DNA of 64,000 nucleotides from contig NZ_JAFFZW010000009.1 of NCBI RefSeq assembly GCF_017826695.1, positions 62,001-126,000 on the forward strand, written 5' to 3'. This DNA is from Pseudomonas alliivorans. GTDB lineage: Bacteria > Pseudomonadota > Gammaproteobacteria > Pseudomonadales > Pseudomonadaceae. Positions 33,567 through 42,372 of this stretch are shown here, in pieces. The translations under genes were made by a program, and so were the position numbers. Every line of letters starts with the position of its first letter. Positions within the stretch are counted from its first letter, which is position 1. The notes below the pieces were generated by a model that saw only the letters and a program-made list of their open reading frames with translations, was not told the DNA's origin and did not search any database.

Positions 33567-34300
33567 CAGCCTTGCCACCTGTCGCCGGGAACGATAATCA
33601 GCGAGAAATAGGGCGAGGACATCGGGTCGACCTGATCCAGCGGTACGATCTTCTGATTGGCCATGGTGGCCCGCTCGACGTACAGCGCGCGTTCGTGCAT
33701 CCCCAGTTCGGTCAGCACTTCTCGCACCTTATGGAAGTTGCGGCCCAGCTTCATGATCACCGCTGCGTCGGCATCGGCCAGCTTGCGCTTCAGGTCGTCA
33801 TGGGCGAGCACGCCAGACAGCACCGACAGGCTCTGATTGCGGTACACCAGCGGCGCACCCAGCACCGAAGCGCCACCCAGCATCGAGCAGACGCCCGGAA
33901 TCACTTCAGCCTCATAACGCTCAGCCAGACGGTCATGCAGGTACATATAAGAGCCGTAGAAGAACGGGTCGCCTTCACAGATCACTGCCACGTCCCGGCC
34001 GGCATCCAGGTGCGCAGCGATCAGCAGGCTTGACTCGTCGTAGAAATCGCTGATGACTTTTTCGTACGACAGCGGCGCAGGCAGCGCTTCAGTGGTGACC
34101 GGGTAGACCAGCGGCATCAGCGTCTGCACCTCCTGAAGGTGCGCCTCAATGATGCCGAACGCGTTGCCTTTCTTGCCCTTGGCCACGAAATACGCGACCA
34201 CCGGCGACTCGCGCAGCAGGCGTAGCGCCTTGACGGTGATCAGCTCCGGGTCGCCGGGGCCGACACCCAGACCGATCAATCGACCGCGTGCCTGCATCAT
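33566..34300 (-). CDS. cobI: Precorrin-2 C20-methyltransferase
   Basis: This 244-residue SAM-dependent methyltransferase converts precorrin-2 to precorrin-3A. It has GRLIGLGVGPGDPELITVKA at the N-terminus, the VICEGDPFFYGSY loop, and PGVCSMLGGASVLGAPL. It begins with two ATG codons (34300 and 34297) overlapping the end of cobH and ends on the start of cobJ. Confidence 0.97.
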   Translation of the reverse strand: MMQARGRLIGLGVGPGDPELITVKALRLLRESPVVAYFVAKGKKGNAFGIIEAHLQEVQTLMPLVYPVTTEALPAPLSYEKVISDFYDESSLLIAAHLDAGRDVAVICEGDPFFYGSYMYLHDRLAERYEAEVIPGVCSMLGGASVLGAPLVYRNQSLSVLSGVLAHDDLKRKLADADAAVIMKLGRNFHKVREVLTELGMHERALYVERATMANQKIVPLDQVDPMSSPYFSLIIVPGDRWQG

Positions 34301-34923
34301 TCGATCTCCGTGGCCAGTGCGTTGACGGCGGCCACGGCCATGGCGCTGCCGCCACGACGGCCCTGCATGATCACAAACGGCACCCCACGGCTGTCAGCGG
34401 CGAGCATGGCCTTGGATTCGGCAGCGCCGACAAAACCTACCGGGAAGCCAAGGATCAGCGCAGGCTTTGGCGCACCGGCGTCAAGCATTTCCAGCAGGTA
34501 GAACAGCGCTGTCGGCGCATTGCCGATGACCACCACGCTGCCTTCCAGATGCGGACGCCAACGTTCCAGGGCCACGGCGGAGCGGGTGTTGCCCAGCTCA
34601 AGCGCCATTTCCCGCACACCTTCGTCGTGCAGAGTGCAGATGATTTCGTTATTGGCAGGCAGGCGCGTGCGTGTGATGCCTTCGGAAACCATGCGCGCAT
34701 CGCAGAGGATAGGTGCGCCTGCAGCCAGCGCATCACGCCCGGCCTTGCCGGCACCCGGAGAGAAGCGCAGGTCTTCGATGACCTCGACCATCCCGCAGGC
34801 GTGAATCACGCGCACCGCGAGTTTTTCCAGGTCGGCAGGGATCGTGTCCAGGCGCGCTTCGGCGCGAATGATCGAGAAGGAGTTGCGATAAATCTCCTGA
34901 CCATCGCGGATGTAATCAATCAT
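34297..34923 (-). CDS. cobH: Precorrin-8X methylmutase
   Basis: This 208-residue enzyme moves the C11 methyl to C12 to form hydrogenobyrinate. It has RVIHACGMVEVIEDL with the catalytic His, GAPILCDARMVSEGI, and the C-terminal VIMQGRRGGSAMAVAAVNAL. It overlaps cobG by 8 bases and cobI by 4. Confidence 0.97.
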   Translation of the reverse strand: MIDYIRDGQEIYRNSFSIIRAEARLDTIPADLEKLAVRVIHACGMVEVIEDLRFSPGAGKAGRDALAAGAPILCDARMVSEGITRTRLPANNEIICTLHDEGVREMALELGNTRSAVALERWRPHLEGSVVVIGNAPTALFYLLEMLDAGAPKPALILGFPVGFVGAAESKAMLAADSRGVPFVIMQGRRGGSAMAVAAVNALATEIE

Positions 34924-36259
34924 GCATGTTGCTCCGTGAGTCGGCGTTCAACAGCGCACCGACTGCTTCAATAGTGAGGTCACGCGCGCGCAGCACACCG
35001 AAACCGGCATGGGCTGCGTCGCGAAAATAAAGGTCATAACGGCCGGGCGAGACGGCCAGCAGGGTCACGGGTGCCACATGCGCCGCTGCGCAGGAGCGTC
35101 GGCAGCCCGTGAGGTGTACCGCCCGGCGGTCATACAAGCTCGTTGCCAGCAATCGGGCGTCAGCCTTGGTATCGGCCAGTCCCTTGCCACACCCGGCCGA
35201 ACCGGTGCAGGCGACGAGGTGCGCCAGCGGCTGCCCGACCGAACCGATCAGGCCGGCAGTCTGCAACGCATCGAGAACATCCGGCCCTCGTTCGACCGTA
35301 ACGTTGGGCACCATCAGGCTTTGCCAGGGCGTCAGGCGCAAAGAGCCGTCGCCCTGTTCCGTAGCCAGTCGCGCGACGGCCGACAGCATTCCGGCATCGA
35401 GACGTCCCAGCGGCACGGCAGCGCCAACCGCTACCAGGCCTGGATCAGCCTGTGGATAAATCCCGATGTGACGATCATGCAGGATGGCAGGACGTTGCCA
35501 GCCTGTAATTCCGGGTTCGACGCACAGGGCGACGTTCAAACGCGCCGAAAGCCGACTGAGAATTTCGTCGTTCGACACCTCGGCCAGCAGATGACGCATG
35601 CGAGTGTGTTCCGGGCGCGCCAGCTCAAGAAACAGCTCAAGCAACGCCACGACCAGCGCCTGACCATGGACTACAGGCACCGCGGCCAGAGGGTTGTCAC
35701 GGGCCGGACAGCCTGCCAGACCGAACGCCAGCAGCACTTGGCCGTCATGCTCAAGCGCCGAAAGCCAGAGGTCGTGAGGATGCTCCAGCATCACCAGCGC
35801 TTCGCCAGCATCCAGAGAAATCGCGAACTTGGGCGACAGCTCATGAAAACGTGGATGCGTTTCCAGCGCCGCCAGAATCTGCGTCGCCAGCGGCCGGGCA
35901 TCGAACAGCATCTGCGCGTCCAGCCCTGCGACCGGGCTGAGCATCAGGTTGCGCACATCGTCGCTGTCCGGATTTTCAGGGCCAAGACCTGCATCCATCA
36001 GCACGCGGATCAGTCCGTCATGGTCGTCGCCCACGCCGCGAATCTGCAGATTGGAGCGGTTAGTGGCTTCGATCACGCCCTGTGCATAGGTTCGCGCCGC
36101 ATGGGCCACAGCCTGCGCCTGCGCGGCCAGCAGCACCCCGCCGGGCAGCTTGATCCGGCAGATGCCACCGTCCAGCGCCGGGACGATACGCAGCAACCCC
36201 GGACAGGCCGAGGGGCGTAGCGTTGCGCTGGATGTGCGAGCGGACTTCTGCTCGTTCAA
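34916..36259 (-). CDS. cobG: Precorrin-3B synthase
   Basis: This 447-residue protein is related to nitrite/sulfite reductases and carries out the oxygen-dependent hydroxylation of precorrin-3A. The paired ferredoxin-like domains are visible (GGICRIKLPGG near residue 31 and GIYPQADPGLVAVGAAVPLG near 260). The iron-sulfur cysteines are in ACTGSAGCGKG and LTGCRRSCAA. It is the first gene of the leftward cob operon. Its presence marks the aerobic cobalamin route. Confidence 0.94.
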   Translation of the reverse strand: MNEQKSARTSSATLRPSACPGLLRIVPALDGGICRIKLPGGVLLAAQAQAVAHAARTYAQGVIEATNRSNLQIRGVGDDHDGLIRVLMDAGLGPENPDSDDVRNLMLSPVAGLDAQMLFDARPLATQILAALETHPRFHELSPKFAISLDAGEALVMLEHPHDLWLSALEHDGQVLLAFGLAGCPARDNPLAAVPVVHGQALVVALLELFLELARPEHTRMRHLLAEVSNDEILSRLSARLNVALCVEPGITGWQRPAILHDRHIGIYPQADPGLVAVGAAVPLGRLDAGMLSAVARLATEQGDGSLRLTPWQSLMVPNVTVERGPDVLDALQTAGLIGSVGQPLAHLVACTGSAGCGKGLADTKADARLLATSLYDRRAVHLTGCRRSCAAAHVAPVTLLAVSPGRYDLYFRDAAHAGFGVLRARDLTIEAVGALLNADSRSNMHD

Positions 36260-36412
36260 TGGATCACCTGGCAGGAACTGGCTGAACTGACTGAGACTGG
36301 CTGCAACCGTCCATGATTAGAGCACTTGTACCCCGTCGGGCGCGGTATTATGCCTGCTTTGTCCGCAGGCATGAAAAGGCGCTCTGTCGGAAGTTCGGAT
36401 TGAGGGGTATGC
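36260..36412. promoter_or_regulatory. Divergent promoter region of the two cobalamin operons
   Basis: These 153 bases separate the starts of cobG and cobL. A stem GCCTGC/GCAGGC (36352-36370) with a 7-base loop lies ahead of cobL, and TATTAT at about 36346 is a candidate -10. No B12-box or cobalamin riboswitch was found, and the space is too short for a full one on both sides. Confidence 0.45.
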
Positions 36413-37615
36413 ATGTCGCCTTGGCTGACAGTCGTGGGAATCGGAGAAGACGGTTACAAAGGCCTGGGCAGGAACGCCCGGCACGCGCTGCTGCATGCCG
36501 ATCAGGTGTTCGGCGGGCCACGCCAACTGGCCTTGCTGCCGCCTTGCATCCGCGCAGAACGTCGGACATGGCCGAGTCCTTTTTCACTGAATCCAGTGCT
36601 TGAACAGCGCGGTGCCGAAGTCTGCGTGCTGGCCAGCGGTGATCCGATGCTGTTTGGCGTCGGTGCCAGTCTGAGCCGTGTCGTAACCATCGATGAGATG
36701 CGTATCCTGCCTGCGCCGTCCTCCTATTCTCTGGCCGCAGCGCGGCTCGGCTGGCCATTGCAGGACGTGGTTACCCTGTCCGTCGTCGCACGCCCCGTCG
36801 CTGCGCTCAATGCACATATTCATCATGGCGTGCGCCTGTTGGTGCTGAGCAACGACGGCAGCAGCCCGGCAATCATTGCCGGGCTGCTGCGTGAGCGCGG
36901 TTTCGGCCCCAGTCACATGACCGTGCTGGAACACCTGGGTGGCGATGCAGAGCGGCGTGTAGACGGGCTGGCCAGCGAGTGGGGCAACCCCGACATTGCA
37001 GCGTTGAATCTGGTCGCTATCGATTGCCGCGCCGATGCCAACGCCACGCGCCTGACGACACTGGCAGGCTTGCCGGACAGTGCGTTCGAGCATGACGGCC
37101 AGTTGACCAAGCGTGATGTCAGAGCCATCACGCTGGCCCGTCTGGCACCGGTGCCGGGCGAACTGCTGTGGGACGTCGGTGCCGGTTGCGGCTCCATCGG
37201 CATTGAGTGGATGCGTGCCCACCCGACCTGCCGCACGCTGGCCATCGAGGCGGACGAAGGACGGCAGCAATTGATCGAATTCAATCGCGATGCGCTCGGC
37301 GTGCCGGGTCTGCAACTGGTGCGCGGCACAGCGCCTCAGGCCTTGGATGGTCTGGAACGGCCGGACGCGATTTTCATCGGTGGCGGTGTGACCCGCACCG
37401 GCGTGCTGGACACCTGCTGGGAGCAACTGCGCTCTGGCGGCAGGCTGGTCGCCAATGCCGTCACTCTGCAAAGCGAAACCGCATTGATGGCCTGGCGCGA
37501 GCGTCATGGCGGCGAACTGACCCGCATCCACGTCGCTCATGCCCAGCCGTTGGGCGAGTTCGACACCTGGCGTCAGGCCCTGCCGATCACTCTGCTGGAG
37601 GTGGTCAAACCCTGA
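36413..37615 (+). CDS. cobL: Precorrin-6Y C5,15-methyltransferase (decarboxylating)
   Basis: This 400-residue protein fuses CbiE (residues about 1-205; LTVVGIGEDGYKGL and LASGDPMLFGVG) with CbiT (about 215-395; LLWDVGAGCGSIGIEW SAM loop, AIFIGGG). It methylates C5 and C15 and decarboxylates the acetate side chain. GAGGGG precedes the ATG. The stop shares a base with the start of cbiD (TGATG). Confidence 0.96.
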   Translation: MSPWLTVVGIGEDGYKGLGRNARHALLHADQVFGGPRQLALLPPCIRAERRTWPSPFSLNPVLEQRGAEVCVLASGDPMLFGVGASLSRVVTIDEMRILPAPSSYSLAAARLGWPLQDVVTLSVVARPVAALNAHIHHGVRLLVLSNDGSSPAIIAGLLRERGFGPSHMTVLEHLGGDAERRVDGLASEWGNPDIAALNLVAIDCRADANATRLTTLAGLPDSAFEHDGQLTKRDVRAITLARLAPVPGELLWDVGAGCGSIGIEWMRAHPTCRTLAIEADEGRQQLIEFNRDALGVPGLQLVRGTAPQALDGLERPDAIFIGGGVTRTGVLDTCWEQLRSGGRLVANAVTLQSETALMAWRERHGGELTRIHVAHAQPLGEFDTWRQALPITLLEVVKP

Positions 37616-38727
37616 TGCGCGACGAGACCGCCGAACAACCCGCACCGCTGCGCAGCGGCCTGACCACAGGCAGTTGCGCAACCGCGACCAGCCTTGCGGC
37701 GGCCCGGTTGCTGCTCTGCGGGCAAGTGAACGATGCGGTCGAGATCGTGCTGCCCAAGGGCAAACAGGTTCAGATGCGTCTGGAATTCTGCCGCCGTGTG
37801 GACGATTACGCCGAAGCGGGCACACTCAAGGATGCAGGCGACGATCCTGATGTCACCCACGGCGCGCTGGTATTCGCCCGCGTCAGGCTTGAGTCTGCAC
37901 CCGGTGTGCGCTTTGTGGCGGGCACCGGAGTGGGTACGGTGACTCGCCCCGGCCTGGTGCTGGGCGTCGGCGAGCCCGCCATCAACCCTGTTCCACGCCG
38001 CATGATGACCCAGCACTTGATGGGGCTGGCGGAGTCGCTGGGTTACGACGGTGGTTTCGAAGTCACGATCGGCGTCGAGGGTGGCGAAACACTGGCGCTC
38101 AAGACGATGAACCCGCGTTTGGGGATTCTCGGCGGGCTGTCGATTCTGGGCACCAGCGGTATCGTCCGGCCGTTTTCCTGCGCGGCCTATATCGCGTCAA
38201 TTCATCAGGGTATCGATGTGGCATTCACCAACGGCTACGCGCACATCGCCGCCTGCACCGGCAACGCCAGCGAAGACACGATGCGCCGGGTCTACAACAT
38301 TCCAGACATCGCCCTGATCGAAATGGGCGACTTCGTCGGCGCGGTGCTCAAACATCTGCGCAAGGTGCCTGTGACCCGGCTCAGCCTGTGCGGAGGCTTC
38401 GGCAAGATCAGCAAACTCGCCGCCGGGCACATGGACCTGCACAGTCGGCATTCCAGCATCGACCTGCCCCAACTCGCCCTGTGGGCGGCAGATGTCGGGG
38501 CCGATGCTGCGCTGCAACAGCAGATACGCGACGCCAACACCAGTCAGCAGGCCTTGGCAATGAGTACTGCAGTGGGTGTGCAGCTGGGAGATGCCGTATG
38601 CCGGCACGCCCTGAATTTCGCCCGCAGCGTGGTGCCCGCCAGCGTACAGGTCGAGGTGTTTGCCATTGATCGTCAGGGCGGCATCGTCGGGCATGCTGGC
38701 GTTGCCTCACGTGGAGAGACCCTATGA
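37615..38727 (+). CDS. cbiD: Precorrin-5B C1-methyltransferase CbiD
   Basis: This 370-residue protein begins with the family signature LRSGLTTGSCATATSLAA and has GVGTVTRPGL, GILGGLSILGTSGIVRPF and LCGGFGKISKLAAGHMDLH. CbiD is the C1-methyltransferase of the cobalt-early route; in pseudomonads it replaces the missing CobF in the aerobic route. The start is the ATG at 37615; the frame extends further upstream inside cobL without support. The stop overlaps cobK by 4 bases. Confidence 0.95.
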   Translation: MRDETAEQPAPLRSGLTTGSCATATSLAAARLLLCGQVNDAVEIVLPKGKQVQMRLEFCRRVDDYAEAGTLKDAGDDPDVTHGALVFARVRLESAPGVRFVAGTGVGTVTRPGLVLGVGEPAINPVPRRMMTQHLMGLAESLGYDGGFEVTIGVEGGETLALKTMNPRLGILGGLSILGTSGIVRPFSCAAYIASIHQGIDVAFTNGYAHIAACTGNASEDTMRRVYNIPDIALIEMGDFVGAVLKHLRKVPVTRLSLCGGFGKISKLAAGHMDLHSRHSSIDLPQLALWAADVGADAALQQQIRDANTSQQALAMSTAVGVQLGDAVCRHALNFARSVVPASVQVEVFAIDRQGGIVGHAGVASRGETL

Positions 38728-39440
38728 ACCGCATTCTGTTACTGGGTGGCATTACCGAAGCCCTGGCCATCGCCCGAACCCTGGGGCCTGAGCACATTTA
38801 CAGCCTGGCGGGCGTCGGTCGGGTGCCGACCGATCTGAAGTGCCAACTGAAAGTCGGCGGGTATGGCGGCGCCGAAGGCATGGCGCAGTACATGCGCGAG
38901 CAAGGCGTCGACCTGCTGCTGGACGCGACGCACCCTTATGCCGCGCAAATCAGCCACAACGCCGCACTCGCCGCAAATAGCGCCGGTATCCCCTGCTGGG
39001 CCTTGCGCCGCACCGCGTGGACAGCCGGACCCGGCGATGACTGGCGCGAAGTGGCTAACTGGTCGGAACTGGTCGCGGCACTGGCACCCTTCAAGCGTCC
39101 GTTCTTCACCCTGGGCCGCGAGCCGCTGCAACATCTGGAAGAGATTCCCGAACACCAGTTCTGGACCCTTCGCGCACTGGACAGCTATCCCGGCAACGAG
39201 CGTTGCGACGTCATCGGCGCCCGCGGCCCCTTCCAGCTGGAAGATGAACGACAGTTGTTCGAGCAACGCCAGATCGATGTGCTGATCAGCAAGAACAGCG
39301 GTAGCGATTCCACCGAACCCAAACTCGACATTGCGCGCGAACGCGGCGTGCCGGTGCTGATCCTGAAACGGCCTGAATTGCCGGAAGTGGATCGGGTATT
39401 CCGGACTGTGGATGAGGTGTTGCGAGCGCTTGAGTCATGA
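38724..39440 (+). CDS. cobK: Precorrin-6A reductase
   Basis: This 238-residue NADPH-dependent reductase has an N-terminal Rossmann-like segment RILLLGGITEALAIAR, DLLLDATHPYAAQIS, FFTLGREPL, and SKNSGSDSTEPKLDIAR near the end, all typical of CobK/CbiJ. It closes the cobL-cbiD-cobK operon. Confidence 0.96.
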   Translation: MNRILLLGGITEALAIARTLGPEHIYSLAGVGRVPTDLKCQLKVGGYGGAEGMAQYMREQGVDLLLDATHPYAAQISHNAALAANSAGIPCWALRRTAWTAGPGDDWREVANWSELVAALAPFKRPFFTLGREPLQHLEEIPEHQFWTLRALDSYPGNERCDVIGARGPFQLEDERQLFEQRQIDVLISKNSGSDSTEPKLDIARERGVPVLILKRPELPEVDRVFRTVDEVLRALES

Positions 39441-39595
39441 CGGGGCTGAGCACCGATGCGGGTTTCATGCAGCCTTGCAGCGACCGGGCCCACGTCTCGC
39501 CGATTCGGCCATAGCACACTTCTATTGGACACACGCCCTACCCTGCCCGATCATTCCCGGCATACCGCAACACCCCTCCCAAGGAGCACCCTGCC

Positions 39596-39751
39596 ATGAG
39601 CAAGCCAAAGCGGCCTAACAAGGCCAAATCCATCGTCGCCCAACCGTTGTTCCGAAGCCGACAGGAACGACCCGCCAAGGGCAAAGGCAGCTACCGCCGC
39701 GAAGCCTTCCAGTCTAAAAGCTGGGAGGCTTCTTCCGTTATAGCGGCCTGA
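39596..39751 (+). CDS. arfA: Alternative ribosome-rescue factor A (ArfA-like), short gene
   Basis: This 51-codon gene has an AAGGAG site 9 bases before the ATG. The product is basic (MSKPKRPNKAKSIV) and carries the ArfA core PLFRSRQE, KGKGSYRR and WEAS, aligned with E. coli ArfA PLFRQR, KGKGSYMRK and WEAS. ArfA recruits RF2 to ribosomes stalled on non-stop mRNAs and backs up tmRNA. In many proteobacteria arfA is itself made from an mRNA cut or terminated before its stop codon. Here a 12-bp hairpin lies in the last third of the gene, matching that model. Confidence 0.85.
   Translation: MSKPKRPNKAKSIVAQPLFRSRQERPAKGKGSYRREAFQSKSWEASSVIAA
39701..39732 (+). promoter_or_regulatory. Hairpin inside the 3' coding end of arfA
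   Basis: GAAGCCTTCCAG (39701-39712) pairs with CTGGGAGGCTTC (39721-39732) over 12 positions, with one G-U pair and an 8-base loop. It lies 17 bases before the stop codon, followed by a moderately T-rich TTCC-GTT stretch. In other arfA genes such a stem is an RNase III site or terminator that removes the stop codon, so that the peptide is tagged for degradation unless tmRNA fails. Confidence 0.75.
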
Positions 39752-39834
39752 TATCAAGCGACATCTCCGGGGCGCTTTTGGATGCTTGGCCGTGTTATGG
39801 TCTGCACCTAACGGTAATACCCTTGGACTCAAGC

Positions 39835-41163
39835 ATGCCTTCTTGTTTTACCCATCGCCCGCAGTTGCGCCAACTCATCGCCGCCTCCAGCCTTGTCGCA
39901 TTGGTAGCTTGCGCAGAAAAACCCACTGCAGCCGATGCCACGCCTCTCCAAGCCGCCAAAGCCCAGACCGCCGCTCCGGCCGTTGCGCCCACACCTGCAT
40001 TGGTTGTCGATGATTCCCTGACCATTCAACCCGCTGTCAGCTTCGCTGAATGGCAGGCGGGCTTCCGCGCTCAGGCGCTGAAGGCCGGGATCCGCGCGGA
40101 CGTCTTTGATCAGGCATTTGCCGGGGTCACGCCGGACATGAGCGTCGTCAAGGCAGACCGCAGCCAGCCCGAGTTCAGCCGCCCGGTGTGGGAATATCTG
40201 GATGGCGCGATTTCCGCCGCCCGAGTGCGCAAGGGTCAGGCACTGCTTTCGCAATACGCCGATGATCTGCAGAAGATCGAGCAGCAGTACGGCGTAGACC
40301 GTCAGACACTGGTCGCGGTGTGGGGCATGGAAAGCAACTTCGGGCAGCTTCAGGGTTCGCAGTCAGTCATCCGCTCGCTGGCAACGCTGGCCTATGAAGG
40401 CCGCCGTCCGGGCTTTGCACAGAGCCAATTGCTCGCCGCACTGGAAATCCTTCAGCATGGCGATATCACGCCAGACAGAATGCTGGGCTCCTGGGCTGGC
40501 GCGATGGGCCAGACCCAGTTCATCCCGACCACGTACAACACGCACGCCGTTGACTTCGATGGCGACGGCCGCCGTGACATCTGGAACACGCCAGCCGACG
40601 CTCTTGCCTCCACTGCGCATTACCTGCAAAGCTCCGGCTGGCAGCGCGGTCAGCCATGGGGCTTTGAGGTTGTTCTGAGTTCAGGTTTCGATTACGCACT
40701 GGCCGACTCGACGACTCGCAAGAGCTTGGCCGAATGGCAGCAATTGGGTTTGAAACAGCCTGACGGTTCGGCGATTCCGGTCGCGGCCAGTCAACAACAG
40801 GCAGCGCTGCTGTTGCCCGCTGGCTATCGTGGCCCTGCGTTCCTGGTGCTGGATAACTTCCGCGCGATCCTGAAGTACAACAACTCGACCTCCTATGCCT
40901 TGGCGATCAGTCTGCTTTCGGACCGGTTCAAGGGTGCAGGCTATGTCGTGGGCAGTTGGCCACGCGGAGACGTGCCACTGAGCCGCTCCGAACGCATCGA
41001 GCTGCAAACCCTGCTCTCCGCCCGTCAGTACGACGCAGGCGCGCCAGATGGCATCATCGGTGCCAACACACGCAAGGCCATCCGCAGCGCTCAACAATCA
41101 TTCGGCTGGCCCGCCGATGGTTACCCGACGCATGAATTGCTGAACAACCTGCGCAAGCCTTAA
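39835..41163 (+). CDS. Lytic murein transglycosylase, MltB-type with peptidoglycan-binding domain
   Basis: This 442-residue protein is a predicted lipoprotein (LVALVAC lipobox near residue 23). It has an SLT_2 (family 3) catalytic domain (residues about 70-370; LVAVWGMESNFGQLQG with the catalytic Glu, GSWAGAMGQTQFIPTTY, VDFDGDGRRDIW) and a C-terminal peptidoglycan-binding domain (LQTLLSARQYDAGAPDGIIG, TRKAIRSAQQ). It cleaves glycan strands with formation of anhydromuramic acid. The domain order resembles P. aeruginosa SltB3. The start at 39835 gives the lipoprotein signal. Confidence 0.92.
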   Translation: MPSCFTHRPQLRQLIAASSLVALVACAEKPTAADATPLQAAKAQTAAPAVAPTPALVVDDSLTIQPAVSFAEWQAGFRAQALKAGIRADVFDQAFAGVTPDMSVVKADRSQPEFSRPVWEYLDGAISAARVRKGQALLSQYADDLQKIEQQYGVDRQTLVAVWGMESNFGQLQGSQSVIRSLATLAYEGRRPGFAQSQLLAALEILQHGDITPDRMLGSWAGAMGQTQFIPTTYNTHAVDFDGDGRRDIWNTPADALASTAHYLQSSGWQRGQPWGFEVVLSSGFDYALADSTTRKSLAEWQQLGLKQPDGSAIPVAASQQQAALLLPAGYRGPAFLVLDNFRAILKYNNSTSYALAISLLSDRFKGAGYVVGSWPRGDVPLSRSERIELQTLLSARQYDAGAPDGIIGANTRKAIRSAQQSFGWPADGYPTHELLNNLRKP

Positions 41164-41165
41164 AA

Positions 41166-41285
41166 AGGTGACGCAGAGCGTCACGGGCTGTATGTCCAGA
41201 CAGAACGTGGGCACGATCACCACGCCTTACACCGATCGTTCCCATGCTCCGCGTGGGAATGCCTCTCAGGACGTTACGCGTTCCG
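41166..41285. repeat. Palindromic intergenic repeat, copy 1
   Basis: Three hairpins lie in a row: GTGACGC/GCGTCAC (41168-41174 and 41178-41184, loop AGA); TTCCCATGC/GCGTGGGAA (41239-41247 and 41251-41259); and a weaker GGACG/CGTTCC (41269-41284). The motifs resemble the second copy near 59.99 kb (GTGACG/CGTCAC and a CCACGCTCC-type stem). From memory this belongs to a palindromic intergenic repeat family common in pseudomonads. Confidence 0.65.
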
Positions 41286-41317
41286 GATCGCAGGCCCACT
41301 CAATGGTCCCGAAATAA

Positions 41318-41347
41318 AAAAGGCCAGGTATCGCTACCTGGCCTTTT
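41318..41347. terminator. Bidirectional terminator between transglycosylase gene and lipA
   Basis: A 13-bp perfect stem AAAAGGCCAGGTA/TACCTGGCCTTTT with a TCGC loop has A- and T-runs on either side. It lies between the convergent ends of the transglycosylase gene and lipA and should stop both. Confidence 0.9.
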
Positions 41348-41364
41348 GGTGTTGCTGCGTACCG

Positions 41365-42372
41365 TCAGAGCATCGCCTTGGCGATCTTGGCCTGCTCGTC
41401 AGCGTGGTACGAAGAACGTACCAGCGGGCCTGAGGCAACGTTCTTGAAGCCCATCTTGTAACCTTCCTCGGCGAACCAGGCGAAGACATCAGGGTGCACA
41501 AAGCGCTGTACGGGCAAATGGTTACGCGAAGGCTGCAGGTACTGACCCAGCGTCAGCATGTCGATGTCGTGCTCGCGCATGCGCTGCATGACTTCGATGA
41601 CTTCCTCGTCGGTCTCGCCCAGACCCAGCATCAGGCCGGACTTGGTCGGTACGTGCGGGACCATCTGCTTGAAGCGTTGCAGCAGGGTCAGCGACCACTG
41701 GTAATCCGAACCCGGACGCGCAGCCTTGTAAAGGCGCGGCACGGTTTCCAGGTTGTGGTTGAACACATCAGGTGGCTCGGCGGCGGTGATTTCCAGCGCC
41801 ACGTCCATGCGACCACGGTAATCCGGCACCAGCGTCTCGAGCTGAACGCCCGGCGACAGCTTGCGGATTTCGCGGATGCAGTCGGCAAAGTGCTGAGCGC
41901 CACCGTCACGCAGATCGTCGCGGTCAACCGAGGTGATCACAACGTATTTCAGACGCAAGTCGGCAATCGCGACGGCCAGGTTCATCGGCTCATCGGTGTC
42001 CAGCGCCTTCGGACGGCCATGACCCACGTCACAGAACGGGCAGCGACGGGTGCAGATATCGCCCATGATCATGAACGTCGCGGTACCGCCGGAGAAGCAC
42101 TCGCCCAGGTTCGGGCAGGACGCTTCTTCGCAAACGCTGTGCAGCTTGTGTTTGCGCAGCAGTTGCTTGATACGGTCGACTTCCGGGGAAACCGGAATGC
42201 GTACACGAATCCAGTCAGGCTTTTTCGGCAGATCGACGGTCGGAATGATCTTCACCGGAATGCGCGCAACCTTCTCCGCGCCGCGCAGCTTCACGCCGGC
42301 TTCGACTTTCGGACGGGCCACACGCTCGGATACGTCGAGCGCCGGGATCAGGGTTTGCACGGTTTCAGTCAT
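41365..42372 (-). CDS. lipA: Lipoyl synthase
   Basis: This 335-residue radical-SAM enzyme inserts two sulfurs into octanoyl-protein to make lipoate. The radical-SAM cluster motif is CTRRCPFC, the auxiliary cluster motif is CEEASCPNLGEC, and the C-terminal Arg-Ser-Ser-Tyr motif is RSSYHA. It overlaps the end of lipB by 8 bases. Confidence 0.98.
   Translation of the reverse strand: MTETVQTLIPALDVSERVARPKVEAGVKLRGAEKVARIPVKIIPTVDLPKKPDWIRVRIPVSPEVDRIKQLLRKHKLHSVCEEASCPNLGECFSGGTATFMIMGDICTRRCPFCDVGHGRPKALDTDEPMNLAVAIADLRLKYVVITSVDRDDLRDGGAQHFADCIREIRKLSPGVQLETLVPDYRGRMDVALEITAAEPPDVFNHNLETVPRLYKAARPGSDYQWSLTLLQRFKQMVPHVPTKSGLMLGLGETDEEVIEVMQRMREHDIDMLTLGQYLQPSRNHLPVQRFVHPDVFAWFAEEGYKMGFKNVASGPLVRSSYHADEQAKIAKAML

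Noticed and set aside
36260..36412. Cobalamin riboswitch upstream of cobG or cobL
   Set aside because: No B12-box sequence was found and the 153-base divergent gap is too short for a full riboswitch.
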